Counted from the first letter of the stretch, positions 18,378 to 27,562 are shown. The stretch: 64,000 nucleotides of DNA from Candidatus Poribacteria bacterium (GCA_022821965.1 JAJECN010000031.1:43015-107014); one strand, 5' to 3'. The notes: a model not told the origin generated them from the letters alone. Made by a program: numbers and translations.

Positions 18378-19130
18378 CTATAATCCGTGTTTAATCTGTC
18401 CCCAGAACGTGGTAAGTTTCCCGCTTGGGTCAACGGCGAGATCAAGTGCATCTGCCCCTTCATAGACCAGTAAATCATCAACATAACCGGGGGCAGTTAT
18501 CCCCCACGTATAGAAAGCGAACCACTTGGCGGTGGGAGCGAGAGCAGCGTTCCGAAAGGGGAGTCCCTTTTCTGGCTTGGCACCCAATGCCTCGTTCCTG
18601 TCGTCTCCAACGTAGAAATCAAATTCGCTTTTACCGACATCCGCGATGATACGGACGTATTTCCATGTATCGGTTTCAAAATCTCCAATAAGTTGCCACG
18701 CACCACCGTCGTAAAGCCGGACAATACCAGCGTCCCAATTGATGTAGGTGCATCCGTTATTTTCTCCAATGTTGTCTGCAGTAGCGACTTTCAGATTGAA
18801 AGACCTCCCACCGCCCTCAATATAAACCCAGAATTCGACCGAAATAATAGGGTTATCGGTTTCTATAGGGACACCGAGTCCATCGCCGTCTCCACCGCCC
18901 AAAATAGCGAGTGCTTTTTTATCCGTTTTAACGGTGTCACCAGAAACTTCAAAGTCCCCACCGATTACCTCCCAATCTTTCGGTGGGTTACCAGTAGCGA
19001 ATTCCTCAAATCCGGTCTGTACGAAGACTTCTTGGGAAATAGCAATTTTCACGACAACAAGGTTGAAAAAAACAGTGAGCGTCAATAGGAAATACCTGAA
19101 AAAGGCGGTTTGTTTCGTGTGAGTTATCAT
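18378..19130 (-). CDS. Secreted concanavalin-like protein with WG-x-IK tail
   Basis: 250 aa. The ATG at 19130 is preferred over a longer version reaching 19217: GGAG lies nine bases upstream, the signal peptide (hydrophobic to about residue 30) then starts immediately, and the longer form would overlap the neighbouring PhyH gene. One beta-sandwich domain (TGFEEFATGNPPKDWEV start, YVDDLLVYEG end) resembles LamG. The protein ends DPSGKLTTFWGQIKHGL, the shared tail. It lies between two PhyH genes on the same strand, 23 bases after one and 30 before the other, so the three are likely cotranscribed. Confidence 0.8.
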   Translation of the reverse strand: MITHTKQTAFFRYFLLTLTVFFNLVVVKIAISQEVFVQTGFEEFATGNPPKDWEVIGGDFEVSGDTVKTDKKALAILGGGDGDGLGVPIETDNPIISVEFWVYIEGGGRSFNLKVATADNIGENNGCTYINWDAGIVRLYDGGAWQLIGDFETDTWKYVRIIADVGKSEFDFYVGDDRNEALGAKPEKGLPFRNAALAPTAKWFAFYTWGITAPGYVDDLLVYEGADALDLAVDPSGKLTTFWGQIKHGL

Positions 19131-19153
19131 TTTTATTTCTCCATTCAGTTTTC

Positions 19154-19933
19154 TCATGGCATCCAGATATTCCACTCCCCCTTCTTCTCCCATTTGCGAC
19201 ATGCAACGCACAAACACATATATCGGATAGCGAAGCGCGGGGAACTTCCAACATTTATTGTGCCAGAATGCGGCAACAGGTGATGAAAAAACAACACATC
19301 TCCCTGTTTCGCAACAACCTCCATCGGTTCACCTAAATCCATCTCTGGAAACAACGCTCGGACATCGCGGACATGATTAGAGAATTCTGGATTTTTCCTA
19401 CGGAACTTACGAATCCGTCGCGGACCCTCGGGCCAGATCACTGTCGTCCCACCGTGTGAATTTGCATCGGTAAGGTAGGTCAAACTGGTTGCCCGAAATG
19501 TACCAGGATCTAATCGAAAATCCCGGAAGTCGCCATCTAAGTGTGGCGAAGGACTTTTCCATTCGGTTGAAACCGGGAATTGGTTGAGTGCCCAGATGCC
19601 ATCCGGACGTGGATCTTCACAATGCGGAATTTCTGGGTATCGGGATGCAAGCTGTTTAAGGACAGTGAGGTAATCAGGGGTACAACACGCCAACACATCT
19701 GGATTCGTAACACCGAAAAGTTCTATGCGATTCCCATTTGACAGTTGTTCCATGTAAAATCCAGCAAGCCCTGGACGCTTGAAATGTCCCCACGAATCCG
19801 GGTTATCTGCCTCCATACCCATCATTTTCCACATCGCTTCCTCTGCCTTTACGACAGTCTCTTGTGGAATCAACCCAGAAAGGAGTAGATAACCTTCTTC
19901 TTCAAATTGCGTTAATTGTTGCTTTGAGAGCAT
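19154..19933 (-). CDS. PhyH-family 2-oxoglutarate/Fe(II) dioxygenase
   Basis: 259 aa. Facial triad is intact: H131-L-D133 and H222, with R233 eleven residues later for 2-oxoglutarate. Such enzymes hydroxylate small substrates; the family is expanded in Poribacteria and the substrate of this one is unknown. No signal peptide, cytoplasmic. First gene of a likely three-gene operon with the secreted sheet protein and the second PhyH protein. The ATG has no strong Shine-Dalgarno sequence. The contrast with the HxG paralogue next door is notable. Confidence 0.88.
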   Translation of the reverse strand: MLSKQQLTQFEEEGYLLLSGLIPQETVVKAEEAMWKMMGMEADNPDSWGHFKRPGLAGFYMEQLSNGNRIELFGVTNPDVLACCTPDYLTVLKQLASRYPEIPHCEDPRPDGIWALNQFPVSTEWKSPSPHLDGDFRDFRLDPGTFRATSLTYLTDANSHGGTTVIWPEGPRRIRKFRRKNPEFSNHVRDVRALFPEMDLGEPMEVVAKQGDVLFFHHLLPHSGTINVGSSPRFAIRYMCLCVACRKWEKKGEWNIWMP

Positions 19934-19957
19934 TTTTTAATTTATCACTCCTGCGCT

Positions 19958-19978
19958 GCCCTCCATTACATTACGGGC
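19958..19978 (-). repeat. Dispersed 21-base repeat, copy 1
   Basis: Contains CCCTCCATTACATTACGGG. The exact reverse complement occurs at 37464-37484. Both copies are intergenic, the arms GCCC/GGGC could pair, and each lies close to a member of the 90-base repeat family. Confidence 0.75.
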
Positions 19979-20041
19979 AGGTTTTCAGTTCAGTCTCGAC
20001 TCTGTTTGGGAATTTTGACGTTCTTTTAGCTTAAAAAAATT

Positions 20042-20134
20042 GTGGCAGCCCGTAAGCATAGCGGAGGGCGAATATACGGAAAGGCACGTCAATATCCAAA
20101 CACGTCTTATCAAACCGCAAGGTACAATTAAAAA
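20042..20134 (+). repeat. Dispersed ~90-base repeat, copy A
   Basis: Shares with copies at 34024-34113 and (inverted) 36356-36444 the blocks GCG-x-x-TATACG, ACGTCAA and ACCGCAAGG followed by an AATTAAAAA end. Here it lies just downstream of the PPK2 stop codon and ends three bases from it. Divergent at many positions, so an old copy. Confidence 0.65.
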
Positions 20135-20136
20135 TT

Positions 20137-20982
20137 TCAATCCCCAATCGTAAGATCGGTAACATCAATAGAGGGTTCGGGATACTTCATGTCCAGTTTT
20201 TTGAGCCTCTCAACGATACACTCCGTGACAACAAGGTTCCGATACCACTTCTTATTCGCCGGGATGATATACCAAGGTGCCCAATCCGTGCTACACTTTT
20301 GGAGCATGACTTCATACGCTTGCATGTAATTGTCCCAATAGGCACGCTCCCGAATATCGGATGCCTCGACTTTCCAATGCTTTGTCGGATCGCTAATCCG
20401 AGACTCAAGACGCTCCTTCTGTTCATCTTTCGAGATGTGAAGGTAAAACTTCATGACGACCGTTCCATTTTCAACGAGCATCTTTTCAAAGTCATTAATC
20501 TGTTGATAGCGCTGCGACCAGACCTGTTCCGGCACCAAATTATGGACCCTAACAACGAGGACATCCTCGTAATGCGAACGGTTAAAGATGCCGATTTTTC
20601 CTTTTGACGGAACGGCTTTGTGTGCCCGCCATAAGAAATCACGGGAAAGCTCATCCGCAGTCGGGACTTTGAAATTAAAGACATCACACCCCTGCACATT
20701 TATACCGCCCATCACACGTCGGATAGTGCCATCTTTACCACACGTATCCATACCTTGCAAGATGATAAGAAGTGAATGTTGGCTTTCCGCGTAAAGCAGC
20801 CCCTGAAGTTCCAGCAGCTCCTTATGGAGTTTTTTCAGTCTGCGCTTCGTTTGACCTTTTTTTTCATAAGCACCCGTATATTCGGGCGGATAATCGTTCA
20901 AGCTGACAAGGTCACCGGGCTTGACGATATTTTTAGGATTAAGTTCCATTTTTTTAACGATTAAATCCGGTTTAAGAGGCAT
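20137..20982 (-). CDS. Polyphosphate kinase 2 (PPK2) family
   Basis: 281 aa. P-loop motif GMDTCGKDG at 77-85, lid residues and the Walker B-like FNRSHYEDVLVVRVH segment at 133-147 are those of PPK2, a polyphosphate:NDP or AMP phosphotransferase. Length fits single-domain PPK2 class III or I enzymes. These proteins transfer phosphate between polyphosphate and nucleotides in the cytoplasm. A second possible start is M12. Upstream is a weak ribosome-binding site. It follows the large DUF4175-like gene on the same strand after 87 bases containing a heptamer tandem repeat. Strong family call. Confidence 0.92.
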   Translation of the reverse strand: MPLKPDLIVKKMELNPKNIVKPGDLVSLNDYPPEYTGAYEKKGQTKRRLKKLHKELLELQGLLYAESQHSLLIILQGMDTCGKDGTIRRVMGGINVQGCDVFNFKVPTADELSRDFLWRAHKAVPSKGKIGIFNRSHYEDVLVVRVHNLVPEQVWSQRYQQINDFEKMLVENGTVVMKFYLHISKDEQKERLESRISDPTKHWKVEASDIRERAYWDNYMQAYEVMLQKCSTDWAPWYIIPANKKWYRNLVVTECIVERLKKLDMKYPEPSIDVTDLTIGD

Positions 20983-21028
20983 CAGTTATCCGTTACAAGA
21001 GGCACCTAATTTGATTAAAAGGCTCTTT

Positions 21029-21063
21029 AACTGATAACTGATAACTGATAACTGATAACTAAT
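21029..21063. repeat. Heptanucleotide tandem repeat
   Basis: Four perfect copies of AACTGAT (21029-21056) and one imperfect copy AACTAAT, between the PPK2 gene and the DUF4175 gene. Resembles the short tandemly repeated heptamers (STRR) known in cyanobacteria and is too short to be a CRISPR. Confidence 0.85.
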
Positions 21064-21069
21064 AACCCA

Positions 21070-24000
21070 TTATTGCGATAAAGACTCGTAGTAATTATCA
21101 ACGAGTCTGCGGTATTCAGGCGGGACATCCTCCTTAGCCACCTGCGTGAGTCGCTTCTTCTCCTGAAGCGTGTTGAGTCGTTCTTCAAGTGCGACTTCCA
21201 ACTTCTCCAGATCCCGAATAACCAACTCATAATTAGGGAACGGGTTTGATCGGTTTCCAGGACGGTAGTCCATGGTATCAAGCATGCCGAGCCAGAGCCT
21301 ATCAATCTCCTGATTCGATTCCCGACCACCCGCACGTGCTTCTTGATTTTCAGTCTCACCCTCCCCGGGTTGCTGTCCGGGCTGCTGATTATTTTGCCTT
21401 TGCATCGTCTCTTGCGCTTGCTGCATCTGCTCTTGAATCTGTTGCTGCTGTTGCGCGAGTTGTTGCTGACGGCGTTGCTGTTCCTCTGTCTGCTCTTGTC
21501 CCTCCATCGCTTGCAGCTCGCGTTGGATGTCCTCCATCTGCTCTTGCGCTTGCTGAAGTTGTTGGAGAGCGGCTTCGAGCTGTTCTTCCTCGGTATTCGC
21601 CATATTAGCTTGCGCCTGTTGCAGATCCGCCTGCGCCTGCCTCAGCGTGTCTACCGCCTCTTGCTGATTCTGGTCAGCGGCGCGGAAACTGCGCCATTGC
21701 AAGGCACGCCGTGCGGTTGACATATCTTCAGCAGTCTGTTCTTCAGCGAGGCGCCTCGTCGCATCAGCCACGCTTTGCGCTGCCTCTGGATTGTCTGGCG
21801 CAAGTTGCTGTTGAATGTTATCAAGTGTTCTCTCAAGTGCTTCCAATTCGCGCTGAAGTTCACGCTGTTGATTCGCGAGTTCAGAGGCTTGTCGGTAATC
21901 CTCAGGACGTAATTCCGATTGCTGGGAACGGTTTCTGAGCTCTTGTGTCTCCTGTTGGACATCAGATTGCGCCTGTGTCAACTGCTCAAGTTGTTGTTCG
22001 GCTCTGTCAAGTGCAGCATCTGTGAATTCCGCGGCGACCTTCTCCAACTGTTCAATGGCTTCTCCAAGCCGCTCTTCCGCCTTTTGACCTTTGGCGGCAC
22101 TCAGTTGAGGTTCCTGCTGTTGCATGCCCTGCGCAGCCCCTTGCATCTGCTCGCTTGCCTGTTGCATCGCTTGACCGGCTTGGTTTAGGCGTTGCCCCTG
22201 CGTTCCTTGTCCATTCTGTTGCATGGTGCCGAGTTGCTGCGCCATCTGTTGTGCCTGTTGCGACAACTGCTCCTGTTGCTGGCTATTCTGTTGCATTTCG
22301 CTCGGAGCAGGTTCACCTTCACGTCCCAACTGCTGGCTTTGTTGACTTAGTTGCTGCTGTTCTTCCAGCATCTGACGCGCTTGATCTAACATCTCCTGCG
22401 TCTGCTCTTGCATTTCCATATCAAGTTCGTTCTGCTGGTTCTCAAGTTCGCTTTGCAACTCCTCCATTTCGAGTTCAAAATTCTCGGCAAGCTGCGGATT
22501 ATTATTCCGCATTTGCATCAGCACTTTGGGAAGTTCAAGGCTGACCTTTATCAGCAGTTCGAGAGCCTCCTGCTCCGGGGGGATCGCTTCAGTTGGCTGT
22601 ACAGCGTTCAGACTATCAGTCGCCTCACCCATTTTGTCTATGGCATCTTCCAAGTTCATCAGAATCTCAGGCGTGACCGCTGATTCCCCTTGCATAGCCA
22701 TACTAAACTCATCAACAAGTCGTTGCGTTTTATCCTTTAGGGTGGATTGTTTGTCCCCCGTTTTCCTAACGGCCGTCTCATATTCCGCCGTAATTGTAGA
22801 AGGCCTCGTGCTAATGTGTTTCGATGTCTCCCGGATAATCTGCTTCTGAGAGGTAACGACCTCCCTGAGTGGATTTGGCTCAGGTTGCCCTTGTTGTGCC
22901 TCTCCCTTCTGAAAATTTTCATTAAAAGGTCGAATCTCAATGAAGTAAATATCGCTACTCGCTTCCCCAGGACCGGTGCGTGTGTTGTTATCAACAGCGT
23001 GTGCATAGTAGGAGATAATATCTCCCGGCTCAACGTCGAATTCCTCCAGATAGAAGGTATAAGCACCATCTGCAACACGACGCTGGATCGCCTCACCGGA
23101 TTCTTGCGCGACAATAGGCGTGGAAGTAGCGGGTTCCATGGTGAGCTCCTGCAGTTCATCAGACCCGACGCGATACATGAGTTTCAATTCCGCAATCCCA
23201 TAGTCGTCCGTCGCTTCAGCGACGATTTCCACCTCGCCTAACTTTGTCGTTTTGACATCTCGTCCGGGTTCTTTGATAGCCACTTCCGGCACCTTGTCCG
23301 GAATCGCTTGGATCGCGTATTCAATCGGTATCTCGTTATTGAATCCATCAATGCATAGCAGCTCAACAGTATATGTTCCATCTTCAACAACGTCTACAGT
23401 TGTCGTAAGTGTGTTCCCACCGGAGATAACCATTGGCGTTGAGACAGGTTCCGGAGTCATGTTCAATTTCTCAGCAGCAGAAACCAGAAAGCCGCCCTTC
23501 ACATCTGTCCTACGGGTGAATGTCGCGGTTTGGATGGCTTTGTTTGTCGTAAGTTTGATTTCCGCCTGCGTGCCAACGACAGCCTGAATGTTACCTGTAC
23601 CTGTTTGGACGACAGGCTTGAGACCAGTATAATCAGGGTAAGTGTAAGCAACCGAAATTTCAGTCACCTTCGGCATTTCAAAGACTTCGACGGTATAGTG
23701 CTCCGAGGTAGCCTCATTCGCAACGACGTAGTATTCCATATCGGCATCAATGTTGAAAATTTCGTAGGCAAATCCGCGTTTATCATCTGGGTTTTGCAAC
23801 ATGTTAATCTGCTGCCCAGTCTCTTTGGTTTCAGATGCGGGTACACTTTGCTCACCAACATTTCCATACATCAAGACGACCTTTTCAGTAGATTTACCGG
23901 TGACAGTGACATGAATGGGGAGACTTTTGCCACGGAGGATGCGTGCATTTCCCGGCTCAACAACGAGTTTGGTTGTTAAAATCGGATCCGTTTTCTCCCA

Positions 24001-24555
24001 AGGCACCAACACACGGAGCAAACTCGTATGGATTTCCGTCGGAAACAGCATTGAAAGCACAAAACAACCGACAACAACCAAAGCAGCGATGCCGATATGC
24101 TTGCGCGTACGACTGTGATCAATCGTTGCCTTGAAATCGATGCCTTTTACCCGCTCCGTAGTATCGTCAAGTAAACGTTGGAGCATGTGCGCTTCAATCG
24201 GATCCGCCGATTCTCGGTTCCCGAATTCAATTGCACTTACCAACCTATCTTCAAGGTTCGGATGGTTTCGTTCTACGTTGAGCGCGATATCGCGGAGTGT
24301 GAGTGACGCCCTAATCGGCTGAACGAGATATTTGTAAAGTAGGTAACCAATTACGCCGACACCAATCACCAATAACGCAATTCGGACCCCACTCGGAAGT
24401 GGCATGAGCCAATCGACGAAGGCTTCACCGATAAAAATTGCTAAGACTCCTGTTAAAACAATAGCAAACCCCGTCCAAAAGAGGCTGCGTTTCCAGACGC
24501 GTCGCGCATCCAAAATTCTCGCTTGTAATTCCGCGTAACCTTCTCTCGTATTCAT
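21070..24555 (-). CDS. Large DUF4175-family membrane protein with Gln-rich coil
   Basis: About 1161 aa. Two membrane segments lie near residues 25-47 and 59-80 and a third near 152-172, followed by beta-rich modules of about 300 residues (several Ig-like) and then a very long Gln/Glu-rich coiled coil (about residues 600-1060) that is low in aromatic residues. The domain order matches DUF4175, a family next to aerotolerance-type genes in some genomes; its function is unknown. Two ATGs are adjacent; GGAGG is best placed for the second (24555). It follows two YIP1 genes, 55 bases downstream. A tension or scaffold role across the envelope is plausible. Confidence 0.8.
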   Translation of the reverse strand: MNTREGYAELQARILDARRVWKRSLFWTGFAIVLTGVLAIFIGEAFVDWLMPLPSGVRIALLVIGVGVIGYLLYKYLVQPIRASLTLRDIALNVERNHPNLEDRLVSAIEFGNRESADPIEAHMLQRLLDDTTERVKGIDFKATIDHSRTRKHIGIAALVVVGCFVLSMLFPTEIHTSLLRVLVPWEKTDPILTTKLVVEPGNARILRGKSLPIHVTVTGKSTEKVVLMYGNVGEQSVPASETKETGQQINMLQNPDDKRGFAYEIFNIDADMEYYVVANEATSEHYTVEVFEMPKVTEISVAYTYPDYTGLKPVVQTGTGNIQAVVGTQAEIKLTTNKAIQTATFTRRTDVKGGFLVSAAEKLNMTPEPVSTPMVISGGNTLTTTVDVVEDGTYTVELLCIDGFNNEIPIEYAIQAIPDKVPEVAIKEPGRDVKTTKLGEVEIVAEATDDYGIAELKLMYRVGSDELQELTMEPATSTPIVAQESGEAIQRRVADGAYTFYLEEFDVEPGDIISYYAHAVDNNTRTGPGEASSDIYFIEIRPFNENFQKGEAQQGQPEPNPLREVVTSQKQIIRETSKHISTRPSTITAEYETAVRKTGDKQSTLKDKTQRLVDEFSMAMQGESAVTPEILMNLEDAIDKMGEATDSLNAVQPTEAIPPEQEALELLIKVSLELPKVLMQMRNNNPQLAENFELEMEELQSELENQQNELDMEMQEQTQEMLDQARQMLEEQQQLSQQSQQLGREGEPAPSEMQQNSQQQEQLSQQAQQMAQQLGTMQQNGQGTQGQRLNQAGQAMQQASEQMQGAAQGMQQQEPQLSAAKGQKAEERLGEAIEQLEKVAAEFTDAALDRAEQQLEQLTQAQSDVQQETQELRNRSQQSELRPEDYRQASELANQQRELQRELEALERTLDNIQQQLAPDNPEAAQSVADATRRLAEEQTAEDMSTARRALQWRSFRAADQNQQEAVDTLRQAQADLQQAQANMANTEEEQLEAALQQLQQAQEQMEDIQRELQAMEGQEQTEEQQRRQQQLAQQQQQIQEQMQQAQETMQRQNNQQPGQQPGEGETENQEARAGGRESNQEIDRLWLGMLDTMDYRPGNRSNPFPNYELVIRDLEKLEVALEERLNTLQEKKRLTQVAKEDVPPEYRRLVDNYYESLSQ

Positions 24556-24613
24556 CATGCTCCTCCACCAACATTATCCACGACTCATAAGATTCCGACT
24601 CTCTGTCATCTTT

Positions 24614-25300
24614 CTACGAAGCGGAACCAACCTGGAAAAAAGTATCAACGCCGATTCTTAATAGCCAAATGATTACTGCCGTAACACATGCCTTTGTTTT
24701 ACTGACTCCCGCGAGTGTAGAAACAGCCACAGTTAAAACAAAGACATTCCATATACCCAAGATATCTATATAACTCAAAAAAAATAGCAGATACGGATTT
24801 TCGACAGATGGCACCAACATGTGGATTCCCGGAATAACTCTCATATCAACAACTGTCTCAATATCCTCAAGGTCCCTAAAAACCGGAAGAAAGGCGATAT
24901 TGATAAAAAATACCAATGGATTAATCAAGATAGTATGCCACCAAGCAGCGAAAATGTGTTTAAATTTGAGTGACGCATTTACCTTGAAAACTCGTGATAC
25001 CAAGATGAGTCCAATACTGAACACAACAGCACAGAGAACTCCAAGAATAATCCCACTCACCGCAACAAATACCATAGCTGCTGCTTTGGTAGACCCAAAC
25101 AACTCAACATCAGCTAAATTACTTGCATACTTTGGGTTAAGGAACTTCTGCGTAAATGGGAAAACTATCCATGCCAATACCACAACAAGGAAACAGAAGG
25201 CAAAGAATGCAACCCCCCACTTTGGTTTAGATTTCAGTCGCGTAAATGTAGCTTTCGGGTTTGCAATGAGATCAATGAGATTTCGCCAACTCTCTTTCAT
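24614..25300 (-). CDS. YIP1-family membrane protein
   Basis: 228 aa with five or six hydrophobic segments. It starts MKESWRNLIDLIANPKATF, the conserved amphipathic start of bacterial YIP1-family proteins, and ends in a variable hydrophobic segment. Function in bacteria is not known; in eukaryotes YIP1 proteins act in vesicle traffic. It is a paralogue of the next gene upstream (25312-25995), with identical order of membrane segments, and lies only 11 bases from it. The pair seems to have arisen by local duplication and forms an operon with the DUF4175-like gene. Confidence 0.85.
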   Translation of the reverse strand: MKESWRNLIDLIANPKATFTRLKSKPKWGVAFFAFCFLVVVLAWIVFPFTQKFLNPKYASNLADVELFGSTKAAAMVFVAVSGIILGVLCAVVFSIGLILVSRVFKVNASLKFKHIFAAWWHTILINPLVFFINIAFLPVFRDLEDIETVVDMRVIPGIHMLVPSVENPYLLFFLSYIDILGIWNVFVLTVAVSTLAGVSKTKACVTAVIIWLLRIGVDTFFQVGSAS

Positions 25301-25311
25301 AATTCCGATGC

Positions 25312-25995
25312 TCAGGTGGCAAATACGACCTCAGGCAGAATACTGAGTCCCCATAGCACCACCGCCACGGCACGGGCTTTGTTCCTTTCTATATCAGCAA
25401 GCACTGCGATCGCTATTGCCATCACTGCAATTAGCCACAAACTTAACGGATTTATGTGACTGAGTAACATCGTTAACTTAGGGTTCGCAACACCTCCCAC
25501 TAATAAATGCAACCCCGGAATCATTTTCAAGTCTACGGCACTTTTGACTCCCTCTACGTCTTTAAAAACAAGCAGCAGCGCAGCATTCACCAATTGTATG
25601 ACGCAACCAATCAGCGAAATATGGATTACAGCCGCATAGATATGCCTAAATTTCAGCGTATCGTTTCCCACAAGAAATCGAACCGCTAACCTGCAGAGAG
25701 CACTAACAATAATGAACGCCAGAATTGCAAAAATCGGTCCGATGAAGATACCAATGCTCTGGAAAATCTGACCCATATTTCCTGCAGCTTCAATTTGCTC
25801 CGGTTGCATACCGCCTTCCACGAGTTTTGCAGCTGTCAGTGCTACGGTGTACGGAAGAACAGCCCAAGTAATGAGAACGGAGATCAGATAGAAAACAACA
25901 AATGCTATTCCCGACCTCGGTTCCGATTTGAGTTTCAAAAACGCCGCACTCGGCTCAGCGATAATGTTTCCGATATTCTGTAGACTCTCTTTCAT
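25312..25995 (-). CDS. YIP1-family membrane protein (paralogue)
   Basis: 227 aa, same layout as its neighbour: amphipathic start MKESLQNIGNIIAEPSAAF, then about five membrane helices and the VDLKMIPGLHLLVGG segment that both share. GAGGG lies seven bases before the ATG. It lies 65 bases after the selenoprotein gene. The paralogues share the residues around the first loop but differ at the C-terminus, so they are not a very recent duplication. Function unknown. Confidence 0.85.
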   Translation of the reverse strand: MKESLQNIGNIIAEPSAAFLKLKSEPRSGIAFVVFYLISVLITWAVLPYTVALTAAKLVEGGMQPEQIEAAGNMGQIFQSIGIFIGPIFAILAFIIVSALCRLAVRFLVGNDTLKFRHIYAAVIHISLIGCVIQLVNAALLLVFKDVEGVKSAVDLKMIPGLHLLVGGVANPKLTMLLSHINPLSLWLIAVMAIAIAVLADIERNKARAVAVVLWGLSILPEVVFAT

Positions 25996-26060
25996 CGTTT
26001 AACCCTCTATAGGTTAGACAAGATTTTGCCTAAAAAGTGCGGAAAGTTCGGAAATCGCCC

Positions 26061-27197
26061 TTATTGCTTAGTTTTTTCCGCCTCGAGTTGTGTTTTCTGC
26101 CAACCGTAATCAACACCGTCCTTGTAGAATTTGTCCGGGTGCTCCACTGCCCAAATTTGCTTATGGATAATCCAGTTTTGCGGATCCAACGCAAGAGCCT
26201 TTCGCCATTCTGCCATCGCCTCTTCCTTCTTTCCTACCTCCAGCAAAGTCAGACCGAGTTGAAAGCGGGCAGCGGCTTCAGTAGCAGTCTTTGAAGTCGG
26301 TTTGCTTGGTGGTTTCATTTCGCGAAGCAGCATCGTATTGTAGTCGGGATCCGACAGCCACTTTTCAAGCATTGTGAGGGTTTTTTGATCCTTAACATTA
26401 ACGTTGAAAGGTGCTTTAACCAATCGTCCCGCCTCATCAATCATAACACCGTAAGGAATAGCTTTAAGGTTATAGCGGGTACCGAATACATTCTGCGAAT
26501 CAACAAGCGTGACGAAATTGGCGTTCGCAGCATCGTGCCACGGACGCACGACAGACGCGCCTTGCGCATCAATCGCAATGGAAACTAAGTTTAGTTTTTC
26601 ACGGTGTTTCGCGTAAAATTTCTGCCAGCCCGGCAGTTGTCCACGACAGCCTCACCACGAACCCCAAACATAGAGAAGTGTCTTTTTTCCTCGGAAATCT
26701 TTTAAGTGTTTCAGTGTCCCTTCCAAGTCGGGGAGGGTGAACTCAGGAGCGAGGTGTGCTGGTTGGACGACTACAAGGGAGTTCGCTGACACTTCATAAA
26801 TCTCAAAGCTAAAGGGTTCCGCGATGTGTGCGGGACGCGCATAAACCATGCCACCAATTTCCACAGCACCCTTTTCGTCATCCCGGAATTCAAGCGGTAC
26901 ACATAATTCTGATGCTACACCTCCACAGAGAACTGCCATCTTAGTCCCTTCTGGGTATTCTACTTTCAAGTCAAGCTGTTTGGCGAAATGTTCTAAAGGC
27001 ACGAACCATTCACCATCTCTGAAAATAGGCGGTGTGGTAAATACGACGCGTTGTGCATCTATTGAAATCTGGAAATCTTCTTCATTCATGTTTTTCTCCG
27101 CAAATCCCATTTGTATACCAATCGCACAGAAAAATACTGCTAACACTATGAATTCCACTATAGACCGTCCCTTAGGAACCGATATTGCAATGATCAT
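26061..27197 (-). CDS. Predicted selenoprotein: stalk domain, thioredoxin-like domain, TPR
   Basis: One frame of 378 codons plus stop interrupted only by TGA at 26654-26652 (codon 182). The frame stays open on both sides and the translation runs W-G-S-W, then TGA, then G-C-R-G-Q-L-P-x-W, which is where homologous redoxins have W-C-G-C-R; the TGA replaces the first active-site cysteine, so selenocysteine (U182, with C184) is the simplest reading. Before it lie a signal peptide (to about 33) and a copper-amine-oxidase-like stalk domain (about 45-140); after it, a TPR tail (AARFQLGLTLLEVGKKEEA). A candidate SECIS hairpin is 15 bases downstream. It overlaps the cytochrome c gene by ATGA. Loss of function by nonsense mutation is the alternative. 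Confidence 0.75.
26622..26636 (-). promoter_or_regulatory. Candidate bacterial SECIS hairpin
   Basis: On the minus strand CTGCC, loop GGGCT, GGCAG forms a five-pair stem with a G-containing apical loop. It begins 15 bases after the in-frame TGA, within the usual distance for bacterial SECIS elements. Short stem, so tentative. Confidence 0.45.
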
Positions 27198-27562
27198 TTT
27201 GGCTTTTTCCCTCGGTGTTCTGAATCGTAAATCAGAAATTTAATGATCTCTTCTGCCGTTTTTGGAGTGAGTCCTGAACCCGGTTTCCGCATCATCTTAT
27301 AGACATATTTTCGCCACTCTTCTGGAGTAAAAGTGGAATTAATCGGGCGTGCTACAGTATGACACCGGCTACATTTGCGGGTAAAGAGTTCATAAGCCTT
27401 TTGCATTTCGGGCGTATAAGCAGTGACATCAATAAAGTTGGGTCCCTTATCCGCGGGATAAGTTTTAGATGCCGCGCGCGGGACGCGTAAGGCGTAGATC
27501 ATCCCAATCCCAACCAGAAGGATAATCCCCAGCACGGTAATCCAAACAATTCTGTTTTGCAT
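27194..27562 (-). CDS. Membrane-anchored c-type cytochrome
   Basis: 122 aa. One N-terminal membrane anchor (residues about 5-25), then one heme-binding motif CSRCH (C64, C67, H68) and a candidate axial Met (M90 or M91 in KMMRKPGSG). Small monoheme class I-like cytochrome facing the periplasm. The stop codon overlaps the start of the selenoprotein gene as ATGA, so translation is coupled; together they suggest an extracytoplasmic redox pair. The heme protein may pass electrons to or from the thioredoxin-like partner. No sign of ccm-type maturation genes in the window. Confidence 0.88.
   Translation of the reverse strand: MQNRIVWITVLGIILLVGIGMIYALRVPRAASKTYPADKGPNFIDVTAYTPEMQKAYELFTRKCSRCHTVARPINSTFTPEEWRKYVYKMMRKPGSGLTPKTAEEIIKFLIYDSEHRGKKPK

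Noticed and set aside
19131..19217. N-terminal extension of the sheet protein
   Set aside because: It overlaps the neighbouring PhyH gene and separates the signal peptide from the start.
21029..21063. CRISPR-like array
   Set aside because: Seven-base unit with no spacers; it is a simple tandem repeat.
21300..22900. Gln-rich stretch as a prion or amyloid domain
   Set aside because: It is strongly heptad-patterned with Glu and Leu, and is better explained as coiled coil.
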